From contig NZ_JAGXJN010000009.1 in NCBI RefSeq assembly GCF_019091455.1, positions 1-64,000 of the forward strand: 64,000 nt of DNA, given 5' to 3'. The DNA comes from Chitinophaga sp. GbtcB8 (lineage in GTDB: Bacteria; Bacteroidota; Bacteroidia; Chitinophagales; Chitinophagaceae). The translations under genes and the position numbers were made by a program. Positions 44,402 through 54,700 of the stretch are shown piece after piece. Every line of letters begins with the position of its first letter. Positions within the stretch are counted from its first letter, which is position 1. Under the pieces are notes generated by a model. The model did no database searches. It was not told the DNA's origin and saw nothing but the letters and a program-made list of their open reading frames with translations.

Positions 44402-45490
44402 ATGAAGAGATCCCTATGCCTGCTGTTATTGGCTATGTCGCTACGTGTAGGCGCGCAGGTAAGTATGACCGTGCAGCTTCCGCCGGCAGGAGTACTATTG
44501 AAAGCGCAGCTGTGGAATATAGTGCTGGTGTCAGCAGCCGGGCAGCCACAATACGTAAGGATAACCCTGCGCCTGATGGATGCGCAAACAAATCAACCCG
44601 TCTTAACCGGTATAACCCGTTCCATTACGCTTAACAAAGGAGCAAAACAATTACAGGTGGGGGATGTAATGCCGGTCCAGTACGAATACCTGTCTGCTGC
44701 CATAGACCGGAGCGTGAATGGCTTGCTGCCGGCTGGCAATTACCTGGCCTGTTACAGCATCATTGTATCTAATGATAAATCAGGTAATCAACCGGGGGAG
44801 GATTGTATCCCCTTTACCATAGAGCCGGTAAGCCCGCCGCTGTTAAATACACCTGCCGATCAGAGTGTGCTGGAATCGCGGTTGCCCCAGTTCACCTGGT
44901 TGCCGCCTGCACCCGCCAATATGTTTAATGATCTGAACTATGAAATGGTCTTAACAGAAGTGCATCCCGGGCAGTCTGCACAGGAAGCCATTCAGCAGAA
45001 CATAGCTATTTACAGGGCGCCACGGCTGAAGAATATTTTCGTTAATTATCCCGCCGGGGCCGTAGCATTGGATACTGCCAAACAATACGCCTGGTCAGTA
45101 GTAGCACGCAATGGTAATTTGTTTGCTGCCCAAACAGAGGTATGGACATTTCAGATACAGGAGGCGAATGCTCATACTACTATGATGAATAGTGGTTATG
45201 TACAGCTGAAAAAGGGGTTGGATGGAACGGTCATTAATTGCAGTAAGCTGCAATGTATCTACGATAATGAGGCCGGCGATAGTACAGTGCCCTATGAGCT
45301 AATTGCCCTGGAAGACAATAACAGGGTTGTATATACAGGAAAACTGAACGTTAACCCCGGCGATAACCGTCTGGAAGTGCCGCTCAATAAAAGGAAGGCG
45401 TTGGATGGTGGAAGAAGTTACCTGTTCCGCCTGCATAATGCACGTAATGAGTATTGGCAGGTGAAGTTCATTTATACCAAAGAAGATTGA
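44402..45490 (+). CDS. Secreted Ig/fibronectin-like protein
   Basis: 362 residues. Signal peptide (SLCLLLLAMSLRVGAQ). About 20-140 form a beta domain (VSMTVQLPPAGVLLKAQLWN). About 145-255 form a fibronectin-like domain starting SPPLLNTPADQSVLESRLPQ, then TWLPPAP and YAWSVVARNGNLFAAQTEVW. The C-terminal part is also beta-rich and ends without a sorting signal. A possible adaptor between the barrel and the giant proteins; inferred from order only. Confidence 0.75.
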   Translation: MKRSLCLLLLAMSLRVGAQVSMTVQLPPAGVLLKAQLWNIVLVSAAGQPQYVRITLRLMDAQTNQPVLTGITRSITLNKGAKQLQVGDVMPVQYEYLSAAIDRSVNGLLPAGNYLACYSIIVSNDKSGNQPGEDCIPFTIEPVSPPLLNTPADQSVLESRLPQFTWLPPAPANMFNDLNYEMVLTEVHPGQSAQEAIQQNIAIYRAPRLKNIFVNYPAGAVALDTAKQYAWSVVARNGNLFAAQTEVWTFQIQEANAHTTMMNSGYVQLKKGLDGTVINCSKLQCIYDNEAGDSTVPYELIALEDNNRVVYTGKLNVNPGDNRLEVPLNKRKALDGGRSYLFRLHNARNEYWQVKFIYTKED

Positions 45491-45540
45491 TCATTAAAAG
45501 AATTTGGCGAAACGCCTTATACCTATAAAATAACGCTGAA

Positions 45541-48500
45541 ATGATACTGGCTCTTGTTGCAAAAGGGAAGAAAACGATTGCGTGCATAATGCTGGCTTTA
45601 ATTTACCTGGAAACAGTGATCCCCTCCTATGCCCTGGGTACCTCCGGAAAAACGGTGTATGTACACAATATGGGGGGAAGGAATAATGAACCGGGTAAAG
45701 ATAACAAACTGCCTGATGCGGCTCAACCCCATATGGCCGCTCCGGTTAAAACCCAAGCGGCAGTCAAAGGAACAGCAGATATAGGCGGGCCCACACAGCC
45801 GGAGAGCCAGGCGTTCCATTCAGTAAATAACAATAACATGGTTGACCTGTTCAGTGGGGATTTTAACTATAACATTCCTTTGCTGGACGTAGGTGGCTAC
45901 CCGGTGGCCATTGGCTATAGCAGTGGCATTTCCATGGATCAGGAAGCCAGCTGGGTAGGCCTGGGCTGGAATATTAACCCGGGTACTATTACACGTAACA
46001 TGCGTGGTTTGCCGGACGATTTTAACGGAACAGACTCAATCAAGAAAACGGCCAGTATTCAGGAGAATAAAACCATTGGTGTTACCGCTGGTGCAGATGT
46101 GGAAATAAGCGGATTACCAATTGGCTTAAATTTTTCACTAGGTGTACTACAGAACAGCTATAGAGGCTGGGGACTGGAAAGTGGCGTGAGCGCCAGCCTT
46201 AATGCCGCCGCCGGCGCTGCTGGCGTCCTTAACGCCGGTTTGTCGATCACAAACAGCTCGCAGGATGGCCTGACCTTGTCCCCCAGTATCTCCTATTCCT
46301 TTGCAGATAAAGAAACCAGGCAAAATGGAGGTTTCGGCGGCAATATATCAACAGGTCTGTCGTATAACAGCCGTGCCGGTATGAAGGCATTGCAATTCTC
46401 AGCTGGTATTAAGCAATATGTGGCATCAGAAAAAGATGCATCACAAACAAAAGCGGCAGCCGATAAAGCGCCGCCATCGCTTATGTCCTTAGGTGAGCCA
46501 ATAGGTTCTCTATCTGTATTTTCCGGCGGTATTTCTTTTGCGCATCCCGCCTTTACGCCCACAATCAACCTGCCATACACCAGCTATATGTTTACGGTTA
46601 CGTTGAAAACAGGTGGTGAGATCAAGTTCATACATCCCAGCTTATCGATCAGTGGATATGTATCCAAACAATACATAGCAGAAAAAGACAAAATAATGTA
46701 CCTGCCTGCTTTTGGTTATCTGAACTATCAGAACGGCGCAAAAAATCCGGGTGCATTGCTGGATTATAACAGGGAAAAAGAAATTCCTTACCGCGAAAAA
46801 CCGACCCTGCCCAATATAGCCATACCATCATATACCTATGATGTATTCAGCATGTCGGGAGAGGGCACCGGTGGTACATTCCGTGCCTATCGTAGCGATA
46901 TTGGTTATGTTTACGATCACCACATGAAAACAAAAGATCTGTCAGGTGGCGCCAGCGTAGACTTTGGAGGAGGAGACCTGACGCATGCAGGGGTGGACCT
47001 GAATTTCACCTATGCCAACAACGAAAGCGGTCCCTGGCGCTCAAAGAATCCCCTGGGCAAAACCATCGCATTTACCAGTTCAGATCAGAACTATGAAGCG
47101 GTTTATTTCAGGAACCCGGGAGAAAAGACGATCAATACAAGAAGTTTTTATGATGCAATTGGAGGGGATTATGTAGTAACGCCTAAGTTGCTGCAAGTTG
47201 GTGATAATTCCTCTTTGATTACAACAACCAACCATTTAACAAAATATGCAGATGGAGTAACCAAGGGGGATATACTGTTAACGCCGGCCAGTGCAATAAA
47301 ACAAACGCGGGATAAGAGAACACAGCTGATCACTTCTTTGAATGCTGATGAAGCAGGCCAAGTAGGCCTCAGTAAATTTATCGAAAGCTATAAGCTGAAT
47401 ACCTATCCGCTTTATAACTGTGAAAATAATTTTTCTGATGATGAGCTGAATGGCCCCGGAACAGGGATCTTAGGCTCATACTACAAAGGTACCTTTCATG
47501 AGGGGGGTAAAATATTTGAACGGGTAGATCCGGTGATACGTTTTACAAACAAAACAGAGCTTAATACCCCGCCTCCTCCGTCAGGGATACCTGCATTAAG
47601 TGAAAGTTTTGCCATAGAGTGGAATGGCTTAATAAAAGCACCGAAAAGCGGTAAATATACTTTTTATACGAAAAGTGATGATGGATCAAAGCTTTTGCTG
47701 GAAGATATCCTCTTAATAGATCATTTGAAGGACCCGCAAACACCAACGGAGTGGGCCGCAAACCAACCTGTATATCTGGAGAAAGATCATTTTTACAAAA
47801 TAAAAGTAGAATATGCGCAATGGGGAGCGGACGTTTATATGGATTTTATGTGGGAGTATGATGGACAGGCGAAACAAACGGTACCTACCCAATATTTATA
47901 TCAATTCCCTAAAAAAGACATTTATTCCAATAAAGAAAATACCATCTTCAAAGAGAAAAGGGTGAACCGTTTTCGCAAGAGTAATCACTTGTCGGAAATT
48001 TCTGTACTGAACAATGATGGTAAAAGATATATATACGGAATACCGGTTTATAACCTGAAACAAAAAGAAGTATCTTTTTCTGTAAGACATGAGAATGGAA
48101 ATGCGGAATCCGGTATGACCAAATACCTTTCCCGCCTGGATGTTGGCCATAGCAATGATGCAGAGGACTCTACGACTAACATGAGCGGGAACGACCGTTA
48201 CTTCAGCAGCGAGGAAACACCGGCCTATGCACACTCCTTTCTGCTCACAGGCGTAGTTTCACCGGATTATGTAGATGTAACCGGAGACGGTATTTCGGAT
48301 GACGATCTGGGAGACGCGGTTAAGTTCAATTACACAAAAATAGCAGGCGTTGACAATCCCTACGAATGGCGCACCCCCTATTCCGATTCAGCCAGCTTTA
48401 ATGAAGGCCTGAAAACCGATACCCGCGATGATAAGGCCAGTTATGTTTATGGTCAGAAGGAGCTTTGGTACCTCAACAGCATTGAATCAAAAAATATGAT

Positions 48501-51219
48501 CGCCACCTTTAAGCTGGTGCCCCGTAAAGACCTTGTGCCCATTAATGAAAGAGGTATCAAAGATACGGGATACCATGTAGCACAACGGCTGGAAGAGATC
48601 AACCTTTACACAAAAGCAGATTTCCTCATGCATGGCGCCAGTGCTACACCAGTTAAAACGGTGCATTTCGATTATAGTTACGAATTATGTAAAGGAATAA
48701 ATGCACCCGGGGACAATACAGGTAAGCTTACGCTTAAACGTATATGGTTCACCTATAACGGTAATAATAAAACACGCAAGAATCCTTACATATTTAAATA
48801 CCATCCCAATAACCCGGACTACACTACCAAATCCTACGACCGTTGGGGGAATTATAAAGAGGCATCTCAAAACCCGGGAGCTACCTCCACCAACAAGATC
48901 ACGAATGCGGAATATCCATATGCTCTGCAGGACAGCGCCAAAGCAGCATATAACGTTGCTGCCTGGACACTGGATACTATTATCCTCCCTTCCGGAGGCC
49001 GTATGACAATGACCTATGAAAGTGATGATTACGCATATGTGCAGAACCGCCGGGCCACTCAAATGATGCAGATAGCCGGATTCTCGGCAACAGAGCCAGG
49101 CTCCGTAGGAAGCCTTACCAATAAGCTATACGGCAGCAATGACTATTTATATGTAGGCATTAAAGTACCCAGCCCGGTAACCAGCAAAGAAGAAGTATAT
49201 CATAAATACCTGCAAGGCATTGATACCACTATGTTCTTCCGCCTGAATGTAAAAATGCCTGCGGATAAATTTGGTAACGGCTACGAATATGTGTCTTGTT
49301 ACGGCCGGCCGGTGAAAGGTGCCTACGGTTTTATTAACGGAAACACCATCTGGATAAAGCTGCAGGGTATTGACGGCAAGGGTAATACCGGCGGTTCGTT
49401 AAGTCCGCTGGCAAAAGCTGCCGTACAGTTCCTGCGCCTGAACCTGCCCTCCAAGGCCTATCCAGGATCAGATGTAGGGAAAGATGTGGATCTGGTAGAT
49501 GGTGTTAAGATCCTCTTTTCTCAGGCGGCTAATATCATAAATGCATTCCGCTCTTTTGATGGTACTGCCCGGAACAATGGCTGGGCAAAGGAAGTAGACC
49601 TGAGCCGTACTTCTGTAAGGCTTTGCAGCCCCAATTACAAGAAATATGGCGGTGGCCTGCGTGTGAAAAGGGTCGTGATAAACGATAACTGGAATAAGAT
49701 GACGGGCAAAACCAGGAAAGAGTCCACCTACGGCACTGAATATATCTACACCACAGTTAAAAGGATCAATGGCAAAGATATGGAGATCAGCAGCGGCGTA
49801 GCGGCTTATGAGCCGGTAATGGGAGGTGAGGAAAACCCCTGGCGTTTGCCGATAGAATATACAGAACAGTCAGCAGCCCTGGCCCCTACTAACATGGGAT
49901 ATGTAGAGGAGCCATTGGGCGAGACGTTCTTCCCGGGTGCATCCGTAGGGTATAGTAAGGTGCGTACAAGATCCATTAAAACAAAAAACACCCGTTCTGC
50001 AAATGGGTATGAGGAATCAACCTTTTACACGGCGTACGACTTTCCCATCATTACAGATCACTCCTTATTAAATGACAATAACAAAAAGACTTATAAGCCA
50101 GCGTTGGGTAATCTCCTGCAAATTAATGCAGCGCATTACCTGGTAATGAGCCAGGGTTTCAAGGTAGAGTTGAATGATATGCATGGTAAGCCCAGGTCGC
50201 ATGCGGTTTATCCGGAAACAGACAGTGTGCATCCTATTTCTTATACGGAGAACTTTTACCATGTAGATAATGTGAACGATGAGTTCAAACACCTCAATAA
50301 TACCGTCTTGTCTATGAACCCGCAGGGCGAAATAGATACAGCTGCAGTCATTGGGAAGGATATGGAGCTGATGATGGATATGCGCGAGTCCTGGTTTACC
50401 AGTCTGGGTATATCGGCTAATATAAATGGAGATGTTTTCACTTTCGGCTTACCGCCTGTTCTGGGATGGGTCTCATTAATACCAATGCCTCAGTCACAGG
50501 ATAACCTGTTCCGCTCAGCCGCAGCTGCCAAGATCATTAGCCGTCATGGCATACTGGATAGCGTAGTGGCAATTGATAAAGGCAGCAAGGTAGTTACCAG
50601 CAACCTGCTGTATGATGGCGAGTCGGGCGATGTGCTGCTAACGGCAGTACAAAATGAGTTCGGAGATTCCATTTACCAGTTCAATTATCCCGCCGCCTGG
50701 GTATATGACGGTATGAGCGGCGCTTATAAGAACACCGGGTTTACCGTAGACAGTATTACCATTAAGGGAGGTAAGATTGTTTCAGGAGTACTTACACATG
50801 AACAGGTAGCCGCCAATCTTGCATCCGGTGATGAAATACTGGTTTACGCACGTAATAAAGTAAGCGGCGATGATTGCAACCCCGATGTGGCCACCTTCCG
50901 CAGCCCCGCAAAAGTGTGGGCGGTTGATGCCAATGCCATAAACGGCGGAACGCCTGAGATCTACTTTATGGATCAGGATGGGAAACCTTATTCCGGTATA
51001 GATGTGGTGATGAAAACATTTCGCTCCGGCAGAAAAAATATTTCTGCCAGCGTAGGAGCTGTAACCATGCTGGCCAGCCCGCTGAAAAAGGATGGAACCG
51101 GCAGGTATAACCTGGTAATAGACCAGCAGTCAAAGATCATTAACGCTGCAGTAACTGAATACAAACAGAACTGGCAGGTAGATGATAAAAAGAAAGCAAA
51201 AACAACCTGCTCTTTCTAA
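45541..51219 (+). CDS. Giant SpvB-like exported protein with PA14 domain
   Basis: 1892 residues. The N-terminal signal sequence has a long basic head (KGKKTIACIMLALIYLETVI). At about 99-161 lies the SpvB-like start motif (LFSGDFNYNIPLLDVGGYPV; GISMDQEASWVGLGWNINPG). At about 641-785 is a PA14 domain (GILGSYYKGTFHEGGKIFER; FYTKSDDGSKLLLEDILLID; YKIKVEYAQWGADVYMDFMW), a carbohydrate-binding or membrane-insertion module elsewhere. Around 911 VTGDGISDDDLGDAVKF looks like an FG-GAP/calcium loop. The rest is a long beta-rich body without RHS-core motif, ending in KAKTTCSF and without a visible type IX sorting domain. The stop overlaps the next reading frame (TAATG). Confidence 0.85.
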   Translation: MILALVAKGKKTIACIMLALIYLETVIPSYALGTSGKTVYVHNMGGRNNEPGKDNKLPDAAQPHMAAPVKTQAAVKGTADIGGPTQPESQAFHSVNNNNMVDLFSGDFNYNIPLLDVGGYPVAIGYSSGISMDQEASWVGLGWNINPGTITRNMRGLPDDFNGTDSIKKTASIQENKTIGVTAGADVEISGLPIGLNFSLGVLQNSYRGWGLESGVSASLNAAAGAAGVLNAGLSITNSSQDGLTLSPSISYSFADKETRQNGGFGGNISTGLSYNSRAGMKALQFSAGIKQYVASEKDASQTKAAADKAPPSLMSLGEPIGSLSVFSGGISFAHPAFTPTINLPYTSYMFTVTLKTGGEIKFIHPSLSISGYVSKQYIAEKDKIMYLPAFGYLNYQNGAKNPGALLDYNREKEIPYREKPTLPNIAIPSYTYDVFSMSGEGTGGTFRAYRSDIGYVYDHHMKTKDLSGGASVDFGGGDLTHAGVDLNFTYANNESGPWRSKNPLGKTIAFTSSDQNYEAVYFRNPGEKTINTRSFYDAIGGDYVVTPKLLQVGDNSSLITTTNHLTKYADGVTKGDILLTPASAIKQTRDKRTQLITSLNADEAGQVGLSKFIESYKLNTYPLYNCENNFSDDELNGPGTGILGSYYKGTFHEGGKIFERVDPVIRFTNKTELNTPPPPSGIPALSESFAIEWNGLIKAPKSGKYTFYTKSDDGSKLLLEDILLIDHLKDPQTPTEWAANQPVYLEKDHFYKIKVEYAQWGADVYMDFMWEYDGQAKQTVPTQYLYQFPKKDIYSNKENTIFKEKRVNRFRKSNHLSEISVLNNDGKRYIYGIPVYNLKQKEVSFSVRHENGNAESGMTKYLSRLDVGHSNDAEDSTTNMSGNDRYFSSEETPAYAHSFLLTGVVSPDYVDVTGDGISDDDLGDAVKFNYTKIAGVDNPYEWRTPYSDSASFNEGLKTDTRDDKASYVYGQKELWYLNSIESKNMIATFKLVPRKDLVPINERGIKDTGYHVAQRLEEINLYTKADFLMHGASATPVKTVHFDYSYELCKGINAPGDNTGKLTLKRIWFTYNGNNKTRKNPYIFKYHPNNPDYTTKSYDRWGNYKEASQNPGATSTNKITNAEYPYALQDSAKAAYNVAAWTLDTIILPSGGRMTMTYESDDYAYVQNRRATQMMQIAGFSATEPGSVGSLTNKLYGSNDYLYVGIKVPSPVTSKEEVYHKYLQGIDTTMFFRLNVKMPADKFGNGYEYVSCYGRPVKGAYGFINGNTIWIKLQGIDGKGNTGGSLSPLAKAAVQFLRLNLPSKAYPGSDVGKDVDLVDGVKILFSQAANIINAFRSFDGTARNNGWAKEVDLSRTSVRLCSPNYKKYGGGLRVKRVVINDNWNKMTGKTRKESTYGTEYIYTTVKRINGKDMEISSGVAAYEPVMGGEENPWRLPIEYTEQSAALAPTNMGYVEEPLGETFFPGASVGYSKVRTRSIKTKNTRSANGYEESTFYTAYDFPIITDHSLLNDNNKKTYKPALGNLLQINAAHYLVMSQGFKVELNDMHGKPRSHAVYPETDSVHPISYTENFYHVDNVNDEFKHLNNTVLSMNPQGEIDTAAVIGKDMELMMDMRESWFTSLGISANINGDVFTFGLPPVLGWVSLIPMPQSQDNLFRSAAAAKIISRHGILDSVVAIDKGSKVVTSNLLYDGESGDVLLTAVQNEFGDSIYQFNYPAAWVYDGMSGAYKNTGFTVDSITIKGGKIVSGVLTHEQVAANLASGDEILVYARNKVSGDDCNPDVATFRSPAKVWAVDANAINGGTPEIYFMDQDGKPYSGIDVVMKTFRSGRKNISASVGAVTMLASPLKKDGTGRYNLVIDQQSKIINAAVTEYKQNWQVDDKKKAKTTCSF

Positions 51220-51245
51220 TGTATTCAAATAATAAACTGATTGAT

Positions 51246-51743
51246 ATGCGTATATACAGGTTCATAATTGCACTGGCAATAATTTTAACAGGCAGCGGCG
51301 TATTGCATGCACAACAGAATGCAACGGATGCTGAACGCCTGAAGGGAGAATGGCAGATAGAGAAAGTAGTGGTAAAAACATTTGCCCAGCAAGGGAATAA
51401 GCTGCTGGAGGAAAAAACGTATTCCGTTGTAGATTCTATGATCAGGATCAATGGTTTTGTACCGCTTGGCATACAATTCCGGGACCTGGATTGCATAATA
51501 ACCCATAGAGGGGGCCAGGAAGGGGGGAAGTATTCTATACCTGCAAATGGGATACTGGATTATCAGCATAGCATTCCTTCTGCTCAATCACAAAAAGAAG
51601 AGGTATTTGAATATGAATACACTTATCAGCTGCCGCAGCCTGACAGGCTTGTAATAAGCATGCCGGCCGCTTTTTATAAAGATAACGTCAGGAACCTGCC
51701 TGTAAAATTGGTGTATACCTGTTATTATCAGAAAAAATTGTAA
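51246..51743 (+). CDS. Small secreted lipocalin-like protein of the operon
   Basis: 165 residues from ATG 51246 (MRIYRFIIALAIILTGSGVL, signal peptide). An ATG at 51219 that overlaps the upstream stop would add nine residues. The mature part (LKGEWQIEKVVVKTFAQQGN; DRLVISMPAAFYKDNVRNLP) has the LxGxWxxxK start and strand pattern of lipocalin-like lipoproteins, but without a lipobox Cys. Role in the operon unknown; perhaps a chaperone or peripheral subunit. Confidence 0.72.
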   Translation: MRIYRFIIALAIILTGSGVLHAQQNATDAERLKGEWQIEKVVVKTFAQQGNKLLEEKTYSVVDSMIRINGFVPLGIQFRDLDCIITHRGGQEGGKYSIPANGILDYQHSIPSAQSQKEEVFEYEYTYQLPQPDRLVISMPAAFYKDNVRNLPVKLVYTCYYQKKL

Positions 51744-51754
51744 TCGTAGCCACA

Positions 51755-54700
51755 ATGACAAAGAGTAATACACGATATATAACGTTATTCATAGTTTCGG
51801 TAATGCTGCTCACGCTGCAAAAGGCACAGGCTCAATGTGCATGGCAGGTTGCGGCGGTGTCGGATCCTTCTACCTGTTCTGCGAATGGCAGGATAACGGC
51901 CTCTTTAACAGGGGCTGATGCAGGCAATATTACCAATGTATTGTACCGGCTGCAATCGCTTACATCTGCTTTTAATGTGCCGCAAACTCCTGCCAATATT
52001 TTCCAGAATATTCCTGCCGGTCAATATAAGGTAGTGGCCAGCGGTATCTGTAACGGAAGCACAGATTCTGTTTCCATTAACGTAACGGTGGACGGAAACT
52101 ATATACCGCCTACAGTGCAGGTATCATCAAAAAGAAGTACGCTGAACGGCTGTAACTCGGGGCAGATAGAAGTGAGCGTTACTAATGGCTCCGCGCCTTA
52201 TACCATTAATATTACAAGTGCGCCGGGTGGTTATACCGGGCCGCCTACGTTTTCTAATGCAGGATTTGTTACCGTATTGGATAATCTGAATAAAGGCACT
52301 TACACCATTTCAGTAGTGGATGCATGTAATACAACGACATCCACGGCATCCGTTACAATAAGCGAGCTGCCTGCATTAAATGCTTCACAGTTCCAGTTTA
52401 GAGGGGTCAGTTCACTCGATGACAACAGCTGCAATAGGTTCATAGCGTATACACCTCAATGGTTCGTTTCCGGGCAGGACTATAACTCACAGTTTACATA
52501 TAGTATGTCTTATGATGGCGGGCCTCAAACAGCCTATATTCCTCTTAGCGCAGGGCTGGTGGATACAGTTATACTACCTGCAGGGCAGCAATTAAAAAAT
52601 ACGTATGGTAAAGCAGTTACGTACCATATCAAATCGCCCTGTGGACAGGAACTTATACAAAATGTAATAATACAGCAGCCTTCACTGTCGTATAGCCAGG
52701 AAATAACCTGTTTGAATAATTTTAATTTAATTGTAAATACATTTGCATTCCAGTCTTTGATATGTTACCCGGCCTATATAAGTTTAAAGAATGCCGTTAC
52801 CAGCGAGGTTCTGAAGGATACCATTTCATTAAGCGGTGTATCCGCAAATTTTACAGGAATTCCTTTTGGTACCTATACGCTCGCCTGGACAGATAACGAT
52901 GGTGATACCATCTACAAAAAAACAAATTTAACAGCAACAGCGCCGAATGAAGGCCCCAATCCTTATTCGATCAGTGTAACACATAATGAAGGTAACTTCG
53001 GTAATAACCGGGCAGCAGCTTTCCGTATTACCAAGCCGAGTGGACTTATGCCGGTTGGAACAACGGTGGAGCTCATCAGCCCCGCAAATTATACCTATTT
53101 TGCTACCCTTACTACAAATGCAAGCGTACTTGGCATCGTAAGATCACAGGCGCCTAATGATGGGTATTTTTTTCCGGGTACTTACAAGTTCAGAGTAACA
53201 GATGGCTGTAGCCATATCAGCTACGATCTTGATATAATTGCAGCAGAAACGGATGTGTATTCCTATAACTGGTCGTATACAGAAGCTCTTTCCTGTGACG
53301 GTAAAACGATTACACCTTCCGGCACCGCCTTATATAATAACATCAGCAGGAACGTTTATTTCTGGATATCAAGTGGCCCTGCCGGTTATAATGATGCCAT
53401 TGTTCCTAACAACACGCCATTATTATTACCCAACTCCGGTGCTTATTCCCTGCTTATTGGCGCCAGTAGTTTTTTAATAGACAATTATGGCTCAAATATA
53501 ACAGGCATCCAATATAATTATGAACCGCTGGCCGTAGACATTAACCATACTTATGGATGGATATGTCCCGGGCTGCCTGCAGATTCGGGGTATATCCGGG
53601 CCGCTGCCATGAACGGGCGTAAAGGAGCTGCCAGTGTTTATACTTATAAGCTTGCAGCAGCAGGGCAGGGTGCTATGGGGCCTTACCTGGCAACCAATAA
53701 CACCGGTAACTTTAGCACCTCTGCATCCGGCGGCGCTTATACGTTAACAAAAGATCAGAATTATGATATATGGATGGGGGATGAATGTGGATCGTCCCTG
53801 ATACAAACCGTTAAAATAGTGGATTTTGCCACCGCAGAATTAGCCTCCTCAGATAAGGCTGAGTATTGCCTGGGCGATGAAATTCACTTCAGTATAATTA
53901 ACCTGCCTTCTTCAGCCATTCAATATTTATGGACCGGGCCCGATAACTTCAGCAGTACGATCCAAAACCCGGTAGTAAGTCAGGTGCAACCGACCACCGG
54001 TGGCAACTATCATGTAACAATCAGCTCTGATATATGTCGTCAGCCCATTGAAGCAGATGTAAACATTATACTCGCAGCCTATGTAACCAGTTGTTACAGC
54101 GCCGTAACGGATACCAGTGTGAATCCATACGCCTATGGTCTGCTGGGCAACTGGCGCCCCTCAAGGGCTTATACTTATTACAGCACCCGGGAGCAGTCCG
54201 ATCCGGATCAGCAGACCAATATCCGTAAAGACGGCGCTTTCAATGATTTCCTGGCCTTCTGGAAAAAAGAAACCAGCGGCTGGAAACCACAACGCGATAA
54301 TGCCAACTGGGTATGGAATACAGAAACAACGGTATTCAACAAAAAAGGATTTGAGCTGGAAAATAAAGACCCCCTGGGTCGTTATAATGCGGGCATTTAT
54401 GGTTACGATAATGCAGTACCGGTAGCCGTTATTCAGAATAGCCGTTACAGTGAGTCCGCTTATGAGGGTTTTGAGGATTATGGTTTTGGTGGTGATCTGT
54501 GCGACGATGCATGCCCTCCGGACCGCCGTTTTTACTTATCAGGCTCCGACACCCGCCTGGATAGCACAGAGAAGCATACCGGCAGATACAGTCTTCGTGT
54601 AACACATGATGATGGAGATGGCATTGCATTAAAAGTACCAGTAACCGCTACGGCCACAGATCCCGCAGATCCGGTTTTCAACATGGTAGATAACGATTGT

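Noticed and set aside
45541..51219. Type IX secretion C-terminal sorting domain on the giant proteins
   Set aside because: The ends (KTTCSF, and DPNIQY in the 1167-residue protein) lack the usual conserved sorting-domain motifs, so I do not claim type IX export.
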